The position numbers and the translations under genes are program-made. The notes beneath the pieces are model-generated. The model made no database searches. It was given only the letters and a program-made list of their open reading frames with translations, and was not told where the DNA came from. Positions 34,052 through 45,045 of a stretch of 64,000 nucleotides of DNA are shown here, one piece after another. Source of the stretch: Astragalus membranaceus (Eukaryota; Streptophyta; Magnoliopsida; Fabales; Fabaceae); the NCBI GenBank assembly GCA_039519185.1, contig CM076849.1:107265806-107329805 (forward strand), in the 5' to 3' direction. Position 1 is the first letter of the stretch. Every line of letters begins with the position of its first letter.

Positions 34052-35683
34052 ATGGCTTCAGGTTGGTCTACGCAAGAGGGTGCTTCTCTTACCCGTCCTC
34101 CGGGATTCAACGGGAAAGATTACGCATATTGGAAAGAAAGAATGAGAATCTTTATTGAAGGGGTAGACTTAGATGTTTGGGATGCTGTGGAAAAAGGACC
34201 CTATGTCCCCACACACATAGTAGATGGTATTCTTACTATTAAAAGTAGAAATGAATGGTCTGATGATGAGAAAAGAAAAGTGCAACATAATTTACGTGCC
34301 AAAAATATTATTACTTCTGCTTTAAGTCCTGATGAATTTTTTCGAGTTTCAAACTGTAAATCTGCCCAAGAAATGTGGGATAATCTCCAAGTTACTCATG
34401 AGGGTACAAATGAAGTGAAAAGGGCAAGAACAAATACTCTTATCAGAGAGTACGAATTATTTAGAATGAATACAGGTGAAACAATACCAGAAATGCAGAA
34501 AAGGTTCACTCACATTGTGAATCAGTTAAGCTTGTTGGGTAAGTCATTTCCTGCAGAGGATCTAATCAACAAAGTTCTGAGATGTCTGAATAGAGAATGG
34601 CAACCTAAGGTTACTGCTATAGCTGAATCAAGAAATTTAGCTACCATGACTCTGGCTACTCTGTTCGGTAAACTTCAAGAGCATGAACTAGAACTCACTC
34701 GTCTAGCTGAGTACGAAAATACAGATAAGAAAAAGAAAAGCTTGGCTCTAAAAGCATCTTGTTCTAGTCAATTTGATGATAGTGACAACTCAGATGATGA
34801 AATTGATGAAAGTGAAGAGAATATGGCTCTTATGGTTCGAAAGTTCAAAAGGTTCATGAAAAGCAACAACTATCCAAAGAAGAACTTCAAATCAAAAAGG
34901 TTCTCCAGCAAAGAAAGTACATCCGGTCCTCCTACTTGTTATGAATGCGGAAAACCCGGGCACATGAAAATGGAATGTCCTAATCTACAGAAAAAGGACT
35001 CCAAATCTGAAAAGAAGGCATTCAAAAATAACAAAGGAAGAAAAGCCTACATCGCATGGGAAGACAACTGCATGGATTCATCAGATGAATCAGAAGATGA
35101 AGAAGCTCAAGTTGCATTAATGGCTGATCATGAAAGCGAAAATGAAAACGAGGTAATTTCTAACTCTGACTCTTTACAAGATGCATATGATGAACTATAT
35201 GAAGCCTTTACTGAATTGCATGAGAAATCTTCAAAATTAGCTAAAGCTCTAAGCAAATCTAAGAAAGTTATCACTCATCTTGAAAATGATATCACTGCTT
35301 TAACTAAAGAAAAATTAGAGCTTAGAAAAGAAAATGATGATCTTGTTTACTTCAAGGAAAATTATGTATGTGATAAGTGTATAGAACATGAAAAGAAAAT
35401 CAATGAGCTTGAATGTACAATAAACAAAATGTCCAAATTACAACATGTACATCCTAGGATTCCGAGAAATAATTTTGTGAAAAGCAATATGCATCATAGA
35501 CCTAAGTTTTCCACTAGACCTTATATTAGATGTTATCATTGTGGTAAACCTGGACATACAGCTTCTGTTTGCAGGGCAAGAGGTAAACAAAACATGAAAA
35601 AGGTGTGGGTTCCCAAAGGAACCATACCAAACACTAACCCACAAGGACCCAAAGAGATTTGGGTACCTAGAATCCTGTTTTAG
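34052..35683 (+). CDS. gag: Element C gag (copia type), intact
   Basis: 543 codons, chosen from the ATG at 34052, the first after the primer site. The N-terminus (RPPGFNGKDYAYWKERMRIF) and EYELFRMNTGETIPEMQKRF are typical of copia gag (UBN2-type domain). There are two CCHC zinc knuckles, CYECGKPGHMKMEC at about residues 295-308 and CYHCGKPGHTASVC at about 493-506, with an acidic segment and a predicted coiled coil (about 390-470) between them. Gag would form the particle and bind RNA. The frame is intact. The end (KKVWVPKGTIPNTNPQGPKE) is where pol starts in full relatives. Confidence 0.93.
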   Translation: MASGWSTQEGASLTRPPGFNGKDYAYWKERMRIFIEGVDLDVWDAVEKGPYVPTHIVDGILTIKSRNEWSDDEKRKVQHNLRAKNIITSALSPDEFFRVSNCKSAQEMWDNLQVTHEGTNEVKRARTNTLIREYELFRMNTGETIPEMQKRFTHIVNQLSLLGKSFPAEDLINKVLRCLNREWQPKVTAIAESRNLATMTLATLFGKLQEHELELTRLAEYENTDKKKKSLALKASCSSQFDDSDNSDDEIDESEENMALMVRKFKRFMKSNNYPKKNFKSKRFSSKESTSGPPTCYECGKPGHMKMECPNLQKKDSKSEKKAFKNNKGRKAYIAWEDNCMDSSDESEDEEAQVALMADHESENENEVISNSDSLQDAYDELYEAFTELHEKSSKLAKALSKSKKVITHLENDITALTKEKLELRKENDDLVYFKENYVCDKCIEHEKKINELECTINKMSKLQHVHPRIPRNNFVKSNMHHRPKFSTRPYIRCYHCGKPGHTASVCRARGKQNMKKVWVPKGTIPNTNPQGPKEIWVPRILF

Positions 35684-36807
35684 ATCATTGCAGGTATGCT
35701 TCAAGGTATGGGGGCAGATTGATACCTTGACAGCAAAGACTCAAAGCGCATGACCGGAGACGTAATAAAGTTCTTAACACTCACCCCCGGAAAAAGCCGT
35801 CATGTGACTTGTGATAAATAGAGGAAGAATCACCGGTAAAGGTCAGATTGGTTAAAATTTTATTCGCCTCTATTTTGAAAATGTGCTTAAAAATAGTTTA
35901 TTAAGTCAAATATGTGACTAGTGAAACAGAGACTAATTTCATGCATCATTAAGAACAATATCTATAAGGCATGATTAGAATAACAGGAATCAAAGTATTC
36001 TGGTCAACCCTCTAGGACTGATCATATAGAAATTATACATCACCTTCTTAGAGGTTATGGTTAGAAAGGCAATAGTGTGATTGAGTTAGTTGAATCGTCA
36101 AAATCAGCTAGTTGATATTTTTCACAAATCCATTGCAAAAGAAAACCTGGTTCTTCACTTATTCAAATGAGGTTTCAATTAAATGTTTTTCAAAGTGATT
36201 TTTTTAAAGAAATGTGAATTTAAGTGAAATTGTGACTTGTGAATTTCTGCAGTTAAAGTGCTATTTTTTCCTGAAATCTATTTTACAATGAACTGCTAGC
36301 ACTGGTATTTTTCGAAAAATACATGCTCACAATCGTTGTTTACCTAAAATAATTTTTCTCCCATATTCTGGCTGCCATCACCAACTTTCAAACTAAGCAG
36401 CATGAAATGTATAAAGCTTAAAACAACTGCTTCACAGATTTTTGAGACTCATAATTAGCTTTTACCTGTGTTTGATAAAATATTCTCTTCATGGTCTCAA
36501 ATATGTTTTTCTTCAAATTTTGATGATCACTTACAAATCAGCAATGGCTTTTTTTTTTACCTTGTCAAATAGCTGTGACATTCGATTCGCAAACTTTATC
36601 ATATATTGACCCTCTTTGATCATGACAAAAAGGGGGAGAGAAATATAGGGCTGCATATGAGCATATAGAACTTGCATATTATGCATCTAGTCAATAAGTC
36701 AGGGGGAGCATCATGATAGGGGGAGCATCATATATATATTATCTGTTTGAACTAACCTCCCACCTTGAGATGAGTAAATGTTTTGTCATCATCAAAAAGG
36801 GGGAGAA
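35684..36807 (+). pseudogene. Element C pol remnant and 3' non-coding region
   Basis: Directly after gag, 35730-35815 reads YLDSKDSKRMTGDVIKFLTL, a relic of the copia protease whose catalytic Asp-Ser-Gly has become Asp-Ser-Lys, with stops on both sides. No integrase, RT or RNase H follows. The rest is AT-rich with G-rich tracts (AAAAAGGGGGAG near 36630 and before the 3' LTR at 36795-36806), the second being the polypurine tract. Confidence 0.8.
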
Positions 36808-38276
36808 TGTGGATACCTGTGTTGCAGGTTATCTAATATTGCAGGATTAGTTTTGATGATGAAAAAGACAAAGCCAAGTTGATGGCCAAAGGAATGAGAG
36901 TGTCAAAGCAAAACTGATAAAAAGTATCATATATTCAAAAGTCAATCCAAGTCAACCAAGCTCAAGAATTGAAGATTCAAGTTTAAGGGTAGTCCTTAAA
37001 TATAAGGGTAGTCCTTAGGGTTTGGGTGAGTCTTAGGAATTGTGTAAGCTCTTTTCGAAGGTCAGCTCGTATCTCAAAGTCTCACACACTCACAAAGTTT
37101 TTTAAAGGTGCATGCATATTTACGTAAACATTCTTATCACCTTTTAAATAACAAAATCGATTTTTCTCATGCATAAACAAATATCAAAATCGATTTTCAG
37201 GTAAAATAGAAAAGGTAGAAATCGATTGTCAGGTCATGTCCTTCGGTACATAAATCGATTTCTGAGCCAAATATTTTTTAAGGGAAGAATCGATTCCCAA
37301 TCTTTTGCAAATAACTGAGAATCGATTCCCACTTGTCTCAGGCAAGCTGAAAATCGATTCCTACATATTTTAACTTAGTGAAGAATCGATTCCTAGCCTC
37401 CCGGAGATCCTAAGAATCGATTACATCCATTTTACAAACAAATCAGAATCGATTCCTAGATCAGATCAAGCAAATGAATCGATTCCTAGATCCATTCCAA
37501 TTAACAAAGAATCGATTCTTTTAAACATTTTCAACGTGAGATCTGGATTTTCAAAATCTATAAATAGAGGCTTCACCACCTCCATTTATCAACCAACCCA
37601 TTCTCACGATTTATCACTTCTGAAAAACTCTTATATTTTATTTGTGTTCTTCTCGCACCGCTGGTCCGTCAAGAGCTGATCCTACGTTAAGAGTTAGTTG
37701 GGGTTGTGTCTTTCAAGTTGTAATATCTGCCTACACTAAGAGGTATTTCTGTATTTACATTACTGTTATATTGTTGTTATAATTTGTTACTAGGGAGTGG
37801 GGTATCTCTCTAGGGTATTTGCATGTACTTAGGAAGTGGGGTATCTTTCTATTTGCATGTGTTGTAACAAGGGTGGGGTATCTCTTGTTGGGTAGATTTG
37901 TGGGCTCTTCATTAGGTGGGGTATCCTAGGTGAAGGAGTGCCCAAATCTCTGTAAAGGTTTCCAAGGCACCCGTAAGCCTTGTGGTTAGTGGAAAAGTCT
38001 CACAAGGGTGTGAGGACTGGACGTAGGTCACTAGAAGGTGACTGAACCAGTATAAATCTCTGTGTGCTTTACTTGCTTTCTCTTATTATATCTCTGTTGT
38101 GCTTATAATCTGCTTTACCGCGTTATTGTGATTAAAATAATCAAATTCCTTCGCTTCCACTTAACCTGCGCGAAAATTGATCTAAGTCATTGAAAATGGG
38201 AAAGATTTTCAAAAGATCTGAAAAGTTTTAAATCTCAATTCACCCCCCCTCTTGAGACTGAAGCCACTTGGTAACA
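36808..38276 (+). repeat. Element C 3' LTR
   Basis: 1469 bp, near-identical to the 5' LTR, including the AATCGATT array (37155-37517) and the TATA box (37559-37566). Confidence 0.96.
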
Positions 38277-38335
38277 ACCTCGGCACGACATGAGTCTCTC
38301 ACAAACGGAACGCCTCGAGTCACTCGACGCGACCT
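38277..38335 (+). other. Last piece of element B before the duplication junction
   Basis: Continues the B sequence interrupted by C and ends at GAGAT (38336-38340), shared with 13016-13020. Confidence 0.7.
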
Positions 38336-39302
38336 GAGATATAAGGTTGAAAAAGGTCACAGACTATTTGTTCCAAAACGTTCAGGGACTGATTTGTCGC
38401 TTTTTTGAATTTTTTTGAATTTGTAAGGCCAAGGACCTATTTGGCCCAAAATAATGTGTGAGGTGGCATTTAACGTGACACTGTGGCAGTTAACGTGCCA
38501 CGTAGGAGACGGTTGCTGACATGTTAATGATTGAAGAGATGGAGGGACTAACATGTCCCGTTTTGAAATAGTCAAGGACTAATGTGCCTCAAAAAAATTG
38601 TCAGAGACTAATTTGTCACGCGAGGAAATAATCTGGAACGAATTTAGGTCTTTACTCTTAGTTTTTTAACTAATATGAAAATTTCACACTTTCCATAAAA
38701 TGAGCAGGGTAGACGTCGTTGTTACACATGAAAGACAAGGCAATGCCACTTCGCGGACCCCACCATTGTTTTGTTTGTCAACCACGGCATGCCTTTGCAA
38801 ATGGTAAACCATTTTACAAATACATTCAAAAGAAAAAATGTGATGACAACGACATTTAGCGATGTGCTAAAATTGGATTAAGATCAAAAGGAGTAACCTC
38901 TTTCTATCTCTCTAACTTTTACTTTTTTTTTTCAAGATTTTTAACAAAACAATCGAAGGTGTTACGGATTGGGCCTCTATGGCCAATCCACCTAAAGACC
39001 CAACAATAAAGGGTCAAATCCAGACAAAGGTGGAGATCTAAGACCTAGATCCAATGGTCCTCCTTCACTCCAAAAACCTATAAATAAGCATTCAATGCTA
39101 GCATTAAAGGTACTCACTTTTCCAATCCTCTTACTTGTAATTGACTCAGTCACTGACTTGAGCGTCGGAGTGTCATTGCAGGTACCATCCCACCTCGGAT
39201 CGGAGCACCAACTCGGATTGACCAAGAACATAAATACCAACTATCTCGGACCGGACTTTGTATCCAAGATCGGACACTTAGTCAGAGATACGGTACTGAA
39301 CA
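38336..39302 (+). repeat. Second copy of 13016-13993: fold-back arm, flank and LTR
   Basis: About 970 bp matching 13016-13993 at roughly 96 percent by eye, in the same orientation. It carries part of the fold-back right arm, the unique flank and the LTR of element B. The join starts exactly at GAGAT. Confidence 0.92.
38960..39302 (+). mobile_element. Solo LTR of element B family with perfect target duplication
   Basis: 343 bp, TGTTACGG to CTGAACA, flanked by GAAGG on both sides (38955-38959, 39303-39307), with a TATA box at 39079-39086. Only one LTR lies between the target copies, so recombination between two LTRs probably removed the body here. Confidence 0.9.
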
Positions 39303-39307
39303 GAAGG

Positions 39308-40156
39308 TATGAAAACTTAATCCAATGACTGTAATTTTGGTCACGACATGACTAAGCAAGATACACTGCACTCAATCCAAATCTGCTAAAACTGGGGCCG
39401 CCTTATGTAAGCAACGAACATTTTGTCTGAAATATAGAAAACTTTAACTAACTTTACCCAAGATAGTTAGTTATATGGGATTCGGTTTATCTGTGGTCGT
39501 CTGCATGCAATCGGGGCCCTCGCAAACAATTTGGAGGCCCTGTTCAAATTTTAAAAATTGGGTCGTAAGACAAAAATCTCAAACTATTTTATTTAATTTT
39601 TAAATAACATCTCAATACAACTTTAAGTTTGGTATATTAATTTTTAATCGATTAATGGATAGGGGCGGAGCTTGGGATGGTTCTTCCGGGGTCAAACTAA
39701 CATTTATATATTTCCCGTGTGGAGTAATGAAGTTTTATTCCTTGGTTTGGCGGTAAGTAGTTTGTCAAGTAGTCCGGTGTCTCAAGTTTGACACCTATTT
39801 TAAAGAATTGACTGACTCGGTGAAAGATCAGACTGATGGGTCTGTAGTTGAACCGCGTGACCATTGATTCGGTCTTGATTAAAAAATTTCCAAATTTTTA
39901 GGACATAAATTTCTTACATGTAAAACTTAATTTACTAAAATTAAACTCATGAAAAACTAATGCATTGAGTTTCTCTTTATAAGGAAAATAATATATTTTT
40001 ATATATAAAAAAAGAATATAATGGCAATGGAGAGTACAAAAAATTAGTAGAATGCTTTCCTAAAAAAAGAATTTGAGCGATGGTTTGTTTTTGTATTGAG
40101 TTTGCAATTAATTAACAACAGCAACAGTGGCGCGATGGTAGTTTTTTTTTTGACAG
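39308..40156. other. Spacer between B and E, no gene
   Basis: AT-rich, no ORF or RNA gene. At its right end, a T run then GACAGG (about 40142-40156) reads on the minus strand as a poly(A) tail and probably belongs to the retroposon whose body continues at 61983. Confidence 0.45.
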
Positions 40157-40161
40157 GAAAC

Positions 40162-40878
40162 TGTTAGCCTGCATTTTCGACAGGCTCAATTAAATGCAGT
40201 CAATGATATTGACTTGTCATTTTAAAGAAGAAATGCTGATATTTGATATCGAGAAGGCGCTTTGAAGAATATCTTCGACTATGCGCAAGACTTAATGAAA
40301 CTGAGAATTTAAAGGCGAAGTTTCGACGAGAAAGAAGTTAAGAAGATTGGTCGTAGATGAAAGCCAAGGAGTTTGGTCGAAGACCAGAGCAATGTTGTTG
40401 TCGAAGGCGTAGGCAGTTACATGGTCGAATTGTATATAGCAGTTATAGTTTCTGAATTCCTTAGCAGTTTTAGGCAGTTTACGTTTTCTTCCTATATATA
40501 GTAGTTTTCCTTAAGGAAAACAGGTCACAAACTCATTACACAAATTCCCACGCTCTACTTCCAAGTCAAAGCGAAAAACGAGTTCAGAGACACAATGTAT
40601 GATTGTGCACCATTTTTATCTTTCTAATGCAATTTTACTTTGTTTATTTCCATTTCCTGCATTTTTGCTTTCTCCGTTTCACGCAATTCTCTTTTCTTCT
40701 GGAACAATTCAGTAGTTTCACGAGAAACTTTGAATTCCTTTCTTTTCTTAAACTTAACCCGTAAAAAACCTGTATTTTCTAAACAACTTTTAACCAAACT
40801 GTCTTGGGATTTACTAGTTGATCCCGCAAGTAAACCAAACTGGAAACTAGCGGTGTTTACCAAAATCCACGGTAAACA
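40162..40878 (+). repeat. Element E 5' LTR
   Basis: 717 bp from TGTTAGCC to GGTAAACA, with a TATA box (TATATATA, 40493-40500). Confidence 0.94.
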
Positions 40879-40881
40879 AAT

Positions 40882-40899
40882 TGGCACGCCCAGTGGGAC
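40882..40899 (+). promoter_or_regulatory. Primer binding site region of element E
   Basis: TGGCACGCCCAGTGGGAC lies three bases after the LTR; the tRNA is not identified. Confidence 0.6.
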
Positions 40900-40976
40900 A
40901 GTTTGTGTTAATTTTAAAAAGTTGTTTTACAACATTTCTGGGTTCGTTCTTCTTGAATTTAAAAGCCTAAAGTGAT

Positions 40977-41840
40977 TTGTGCATGCGTTTAAGGAGTGGT
41001 AGATATCTCTCAGAGATGGCTCGCTTTAATAACAATGCTTCTTCATCTAATGCGCATAATTCACCAAGGAATGCGTCAGTTAGTGATGCAAATGCTGCAA
41101 CTGCTATAGGAGTAACCGCTCCGTTGTCTTCTTCGACAACATTGGGTGTAACTTCAGTAACCACTTTGTTGTCTTCTTCGACAGCCATGGGCATAACTGC
41201 TGTAACTGCTCCTATAATTACTCCTGTGTCTATGATGACTACAACAGCAGTAACACAACCCAATGCAGTGGCTTATGTGCCACCAGAATTAGGACCATCA
41301 AGTCCTTTCGTGGCTAATCCTATCAGTGGAAATATGCCATTTAATTCTATAAATGGTAGGAGTTACCCATATGGCATGCCAACAGGCTTAATGGCAGGAC
41401 TTCAAACCAATTCATCCACATTTGCAGACAATGCAATAATAGGTTTCTCTCCTACTCACAGTTCTTCTGAGAACATTTGTGGTCGAAACGTTCAACCAGC
41501 CCTGACCACATCGTCCTTGTTGGCATTAAGACAACAAATGGACGATAGTAACCATGACATGGTTAATATGTTGACACAACAGATTGAACTCATAGTTACC
41601 AAATGTTGGCAACACAAATGAGAAGAATTCCTGATTTCTTTGGCACTCCACCAGTGCATAACCCGCAAATTCCCTAAGTACAAAATGTTAGGCCTGCCGA
41701 AATCCTTGTAGAAAGGCCAAACAATGTAATTCCCATGAATCAGAGACAACAACTGGTTGTCGAAGAACCTCCAAGAGTAGAGGCAATACCTGATGTTGTG
41801 TTAGTCAATAGCAATCAGAATGCTGATGAAGTGGTTAGGC
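40977..41840 (+). pseudogene. gag: Element E gag, N-terminal part
   Basis: An open frame (MCMRLRSGRYLSEMARFNNN) rich in Ser, Thr and Ala runs to 41621, with a second possible start at the MARFNNN methionine. It shifts near 41600 into a frame that carries a TAA at 41675-41677 and then reads up to the F insertion. Across the F target site the frame would be continuous with the next gag segment, which confirms the junction. I see no known domain in this N-terminal part. Confidence 0.75.
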
Positions 41841-42917
41841 AAGCACTAGTGCAAAAATGGGATTAGAATTAGACATTTAAAGTCAGGCGCTCAGATGCCT
41901 GACTACATAAGTAGACACGGTGGCAAACTTGTAATTAAGAGGCAAAACTCGTGAGTTTTAAAGTCAAGCGGATACACGCCTGACTTCTAAATTGAACAAA
42001 TAGGGAAAAAATTAGACTTTAGAAGTCAGGCGTGTATTCGCCTGACTACATAAGTGACACGGTGGCAAACTTGTAATTAAGGGTGAAACTATTTTTTTTT
42101 ATTTTAATACTTTAGAAGTCATACGTGTATTCGCTTGACTTCTAAAGTACTGAAATAGAAAAAAATAATTTCATTTACGCGTACTCACTCTCAGAATCTC
42201 ACTCTCAGAACCCTTCACTCTCAGAATCTCACTCTCGATCAGATCGAACACGCGAAGCCTCTCACTCTCAGAACACGAACCACGAACCCTAGCATTCTTC
42301 CCTCGCCGCTCTTCGTTCCGGCCAATACCGAACCGGCTTCGGTGCTATACTTTCCACCAAAACCAGCTATGACAACAAACAACACCTAGCTTCTCTCTCT
42401 CTCTCTTTCTTGAACGCTCTGGTTCTTCTCTCGTCTTCTCCACTGAAACTAGTTCTGGATCCAGATTCACAACGAAGCTTCGCTTCGCGACGAAGCTAAG
42501 GTATAACGCTTTCTCCTTCTCTAAAATCTTCTCAGTTGCATACAGTTTGAAACCCTAGTTTCAACCACTGACTTTGCTTCTTTTTGGTTGTGTTTCTGGG
42601 TGATATCATGCTAGATCTTGATGCTACGCACAAGGATCTGCACAACGAAGGTAGAACCACTGCCTTTTACTTCTGTTCAGTTTCAGTTTTAAGTTTTTGT
42701 GACGAACAAAAACCCTAACTGCCTGATTCTTGTTTTCTAGGTGCAGATCTATGGAGATCTGCTTCAGAGGGTCTTCAAACAGGTAAACCATGCCTTGATC
42801 TTTCCTTTTATTGTTTGTTTGAAGTTCTGGTGATACTTGTAGTGATTCTGACTTCTGTTTTGTTGTTTTTGGCTTCTGGATTCTGACTTATGTGTATGCA
42901 TGAGGTGATTAGAATCC

Positions 42918-43093
42918 ATGGGTGGACATATAGAAGCTTCAGTTGACCTGGCAGTACTTGCTGGTTTTGATCCCGTGGCAGTTCTGTGTGAGGTTGTGGA
43001 TGATGATGATGGCTCCCTCAGGTCGCTTTTAGGGAGTCGACTTAGTGCTTCAATTCCCTCAGAAATCGGTGATATTGCCACCCTGCAAGAACT
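42918..43093 (+). pseudogene. Captured chimeric exon: RIBA fragment fused to LRR kinase fragment
   Basis: After an acceptor-like TTAG, an ATG at 42918 opens a frame. It encodes HIEASVDLAVLAGFDPVAVL and CEVVDDDDGS, the conserved dihydroxybutanone-phosphate synthase part of plant RIBA (riboflavin synthesis), and continues in the same frame into SASIPSEIGDIATLQEL, a leucine-rich repeat of LRR-VIII-type receptor kinases. A donor GTAAGT follows at 43094. The RIBA active site is incomplete, so no enzyme activity is expected. The fusion within one exon is visible directly; how it formed is inference. Confidence 0.85.
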
Positions 43094-43177
43094 GTAAGTT
43101 ATTGATAAAAATATGATGTCACATTGATTGACATTGGAGGAGAAATAAATTAATTTATTTGCAATCCATTTTTGCAG

Positions 43178-43222
43178 GAACTTTGAAGATAATCAACTTC
43201 AAGGACCTCTTCCATGACCAAT
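43178..43222 (+). pseudogene. Captured LRR receptor-kinase exon fragment
   Basis: After TTTGCAG, the frame in phase with the previous exon reads NFEDNQLQGPLP and then meets TGA, where intact LRR proteins would continue. It is a short, terminated leucine-rich repeat. Confidence 0.75.
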
Positions 43223-43524
43223 TTGGAGCTCAGAAAGAAATAATCACTACCAAAATGAATTCTTGTAAATGTATGAGCTGATTATTTTCTAGTTAAATGA
43301 ATTAACTGGAGCACATACCAACTATTCCCCACTAAAGTTGTTATCTCGATCACAAACATTAAATTACTAAACAATAAGTGGATTTTAACAGATTCACTAT
43401 GTTCCAGTAAAATTAACTAATTTCGTTTTGAAGTCAGATAATAGTTTCATCTGTGAAAGTCAATGCCTTCATATGATATGATATTAAGGAAGAATATTCC
43501 TATTAACTATTTTTATCTATGCAG

Positions 43525-44370
43525 GCCGCCAGAAGATTTGAAAGTCAGTTGGCCGAATCCATTTTGGAAGGCAATGGTCAACTTGCATTTGAAAAGCTTG
43601 CAACCGCGACTCTGGAAAAATTGATGCCACGAATTGAAGGGTAGGGAGAGTTTGGCCAGGCTAGGTGGAGAGTAGTATATGCACCTCAAATTCCTAGCTT
43701 GGTTTCTGTTGATCCGACAGCAGATCCTCTCAAGTCACTAGCTAGTAATATATCATTTGGTACAGAAGTTGAAGTCCAGCTCGGGAAACGTCTTCAGGTA
43801 ATCATAAGAAACCTATTCCCATTAAATTGGTTTGAGATTGCTACTCTTTTCTGATCATAATAACCAAATGTGGAAAATAACTGAAAAAATGAATCATGTA
43901 TGAAAATTTTCCAGTTTAGGAATAATAATTGGTGTCTCATTGTTGTAAATAATTGTTGTAATTAGTGTGTATTAGTTGTAACAGGCCCATTAATTCATAG
44001 GGCCCATTTAGTTAGTACTTAGCTTATAAATGTAGATTAGCATTCGTGCTTTTTACACAATTGAAATATTATTCATTCCTAAACCTTTTAGCCTCCTTTG
44101 GAACATTGATAAGAAGAAAAGTAGATTATGTTGTTGTTACCACATCATATATAAAAGAATCTATTAGCTTTTTTAAATGCTTTCTCTCATTTTAGATAAG
44201 AAGCTGTGCCAGTCAATATTGAACAGCTGGTTTCTTCTGTTCCCCTGTGCTAGTTTATAGTTATCTAAAGCAAAAAATTTTTTTCCATTCCAGGCCACAA
44301 TTGTAAGGCAAATGAAGGAATCCGAGATGGCAATGCAGTGGACCTTGAGCTATCTGCTTACAAGTCTGCC
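43525..44370 (+). pseudogene. Captured fragments of an unidentified host gene (two exons)
   Basis: Exon 43525-43797 (acceptor GCAG, donor GTAATC) encodes RRFESQLAESILEGNGQLAF, then LEKLMPRIEG, an in-frame TAG at 43642-43644, and RWRVVYAPQIPSLVSVDPTA. The exon at 44294 after TTCCAG continues ATIVRQMKESEMAMQWTLSY. It looks like a conserved helical protein, but I cannot name it. It is placed between LRR kinase fragments, so at least two capture or rearrangement steps are needed. Confidence 0.65.
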
Positions 44371-44467
44371 TACAAAACCGGGTTGTATTGCTTTTCCAAA
44401 CCATACCTAACTACTTCTGCATATTGTGAATGAGTCTGCAGATTGCTTTCTGCAAATAATTTTACAG

Positions 44468-45045
44468 GGACAATACCAGAAGGATTAGACAATCTGAAGA
44501 ATATCACTCAATTGTAAGTGATATTGTAAGTGATATGATATGATACAAAATTTCTCCCCAGTTTTCATTTTATGTATTTGTTAAATTCTGAAATCACTTT
44601 GCATTTTCTGCAGTAGGATAGATGGGAGCAGTATATCTGGGAAGATCCCTAGTTTCATTGGGAACTGGACCAACTTGAAAGATTGTTGAAGGAATTGTGA
44701 GTAGTTTCTCCTTTTAAGAAGATTCATGAAGTGTTGCATTTTGTCTGATTTCACACATGCAATCTTTCTTTTCATTGATGAAACATTTATTTTGTATCAG
44801 AAGGATATCTGATTTCAAGACACAAGCTATGACGTTTCCTGATATGAAGGATTTGAAACGCATGATAAGACTGTGAGTGAAAAGTGGAAACCTCTTCTGA
44901 GTATGCTATATATAATATGAAGAAATGTATGACTTATTTAGGCTTTTGTCAATTGGTTTATTTTTGTAATTCAGGGGATTGAGGAATTGCTTAATCACTG
45001 GTCCTATTCCAGACTACATTGGCGAAATGGAAAGCTTAAAACTCT
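44468..45045 (+). pseudogene. Captured LRR-VIII-type receptor kinase exons
   Basis: Four exons with good splice sites: 44468-44513 (GTIPEGLDNLKNITQL), 44614-44698 (RIDGSSISGKIPSFIGNWTN), 44801-44872 (RISDFKTQAMTFPDMKDLKR) and 44975-45045 (LRNCLITGPIPDYIGEMESL). This order and wording match the extracellular repeats of plant LRR-VIII-2 receptor kinases. No transmembrane or kinase part is present. Confidence 0.85.

Larger units (their letters stand above)
32531..38276 (+). mobile_element. Element C: young copia-type (SIRE-like) retrotransposon with gag only
   Basis: Two 1469-bp LTRs (32531-33999 and 36808-38276) appear to differ at only two positions (near 33750/38033 and 33918/38196). A perfect 5-bp duplication, ACCTC, flanks it (32526-32530, 38277-38281). 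A full primer site and a G-rich purine tract are present. gag is open, but only a scrap of protease follows; integrase, RT and RNase H are absent. It looks like a recently moved deletion derivative that would depend on proteins from an intact relative. Confidence 0.95.
13651..38335 (+). mobile_element. Element B: Tat-lineage Ty3/gypsy retrotransposon, 3' truncated, hosting D and C
   Basis: It starts with a 343-bp LTR preceded by GAAGG. Gag, protease, RT, RNase H, archaeal-type RNase H and integrase follow in order; the second RNase H and the lack of a chromodomain place it in the Tat group. A 39-bp minisatellite and an antisense spliced gene lie between integrase and the 3' end, a layout known for some Tat elements. 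D (21749-30616) and C (32531-38276) are inserted. Before reaching its own 3' LTR the element joins at 38336-38340 (GAGAT) a second copy of its upstream flank. pol has four in-frame stops and gag has frameshifts, so it is inactive. Confidence 0.9.

Noticed and set aside
42764..43081. 105-codon minus-strand ORF in element F
   Set aside because: Opposite the RIBA-LRR exon, which has clear similarity and splice sites on the plus strand.
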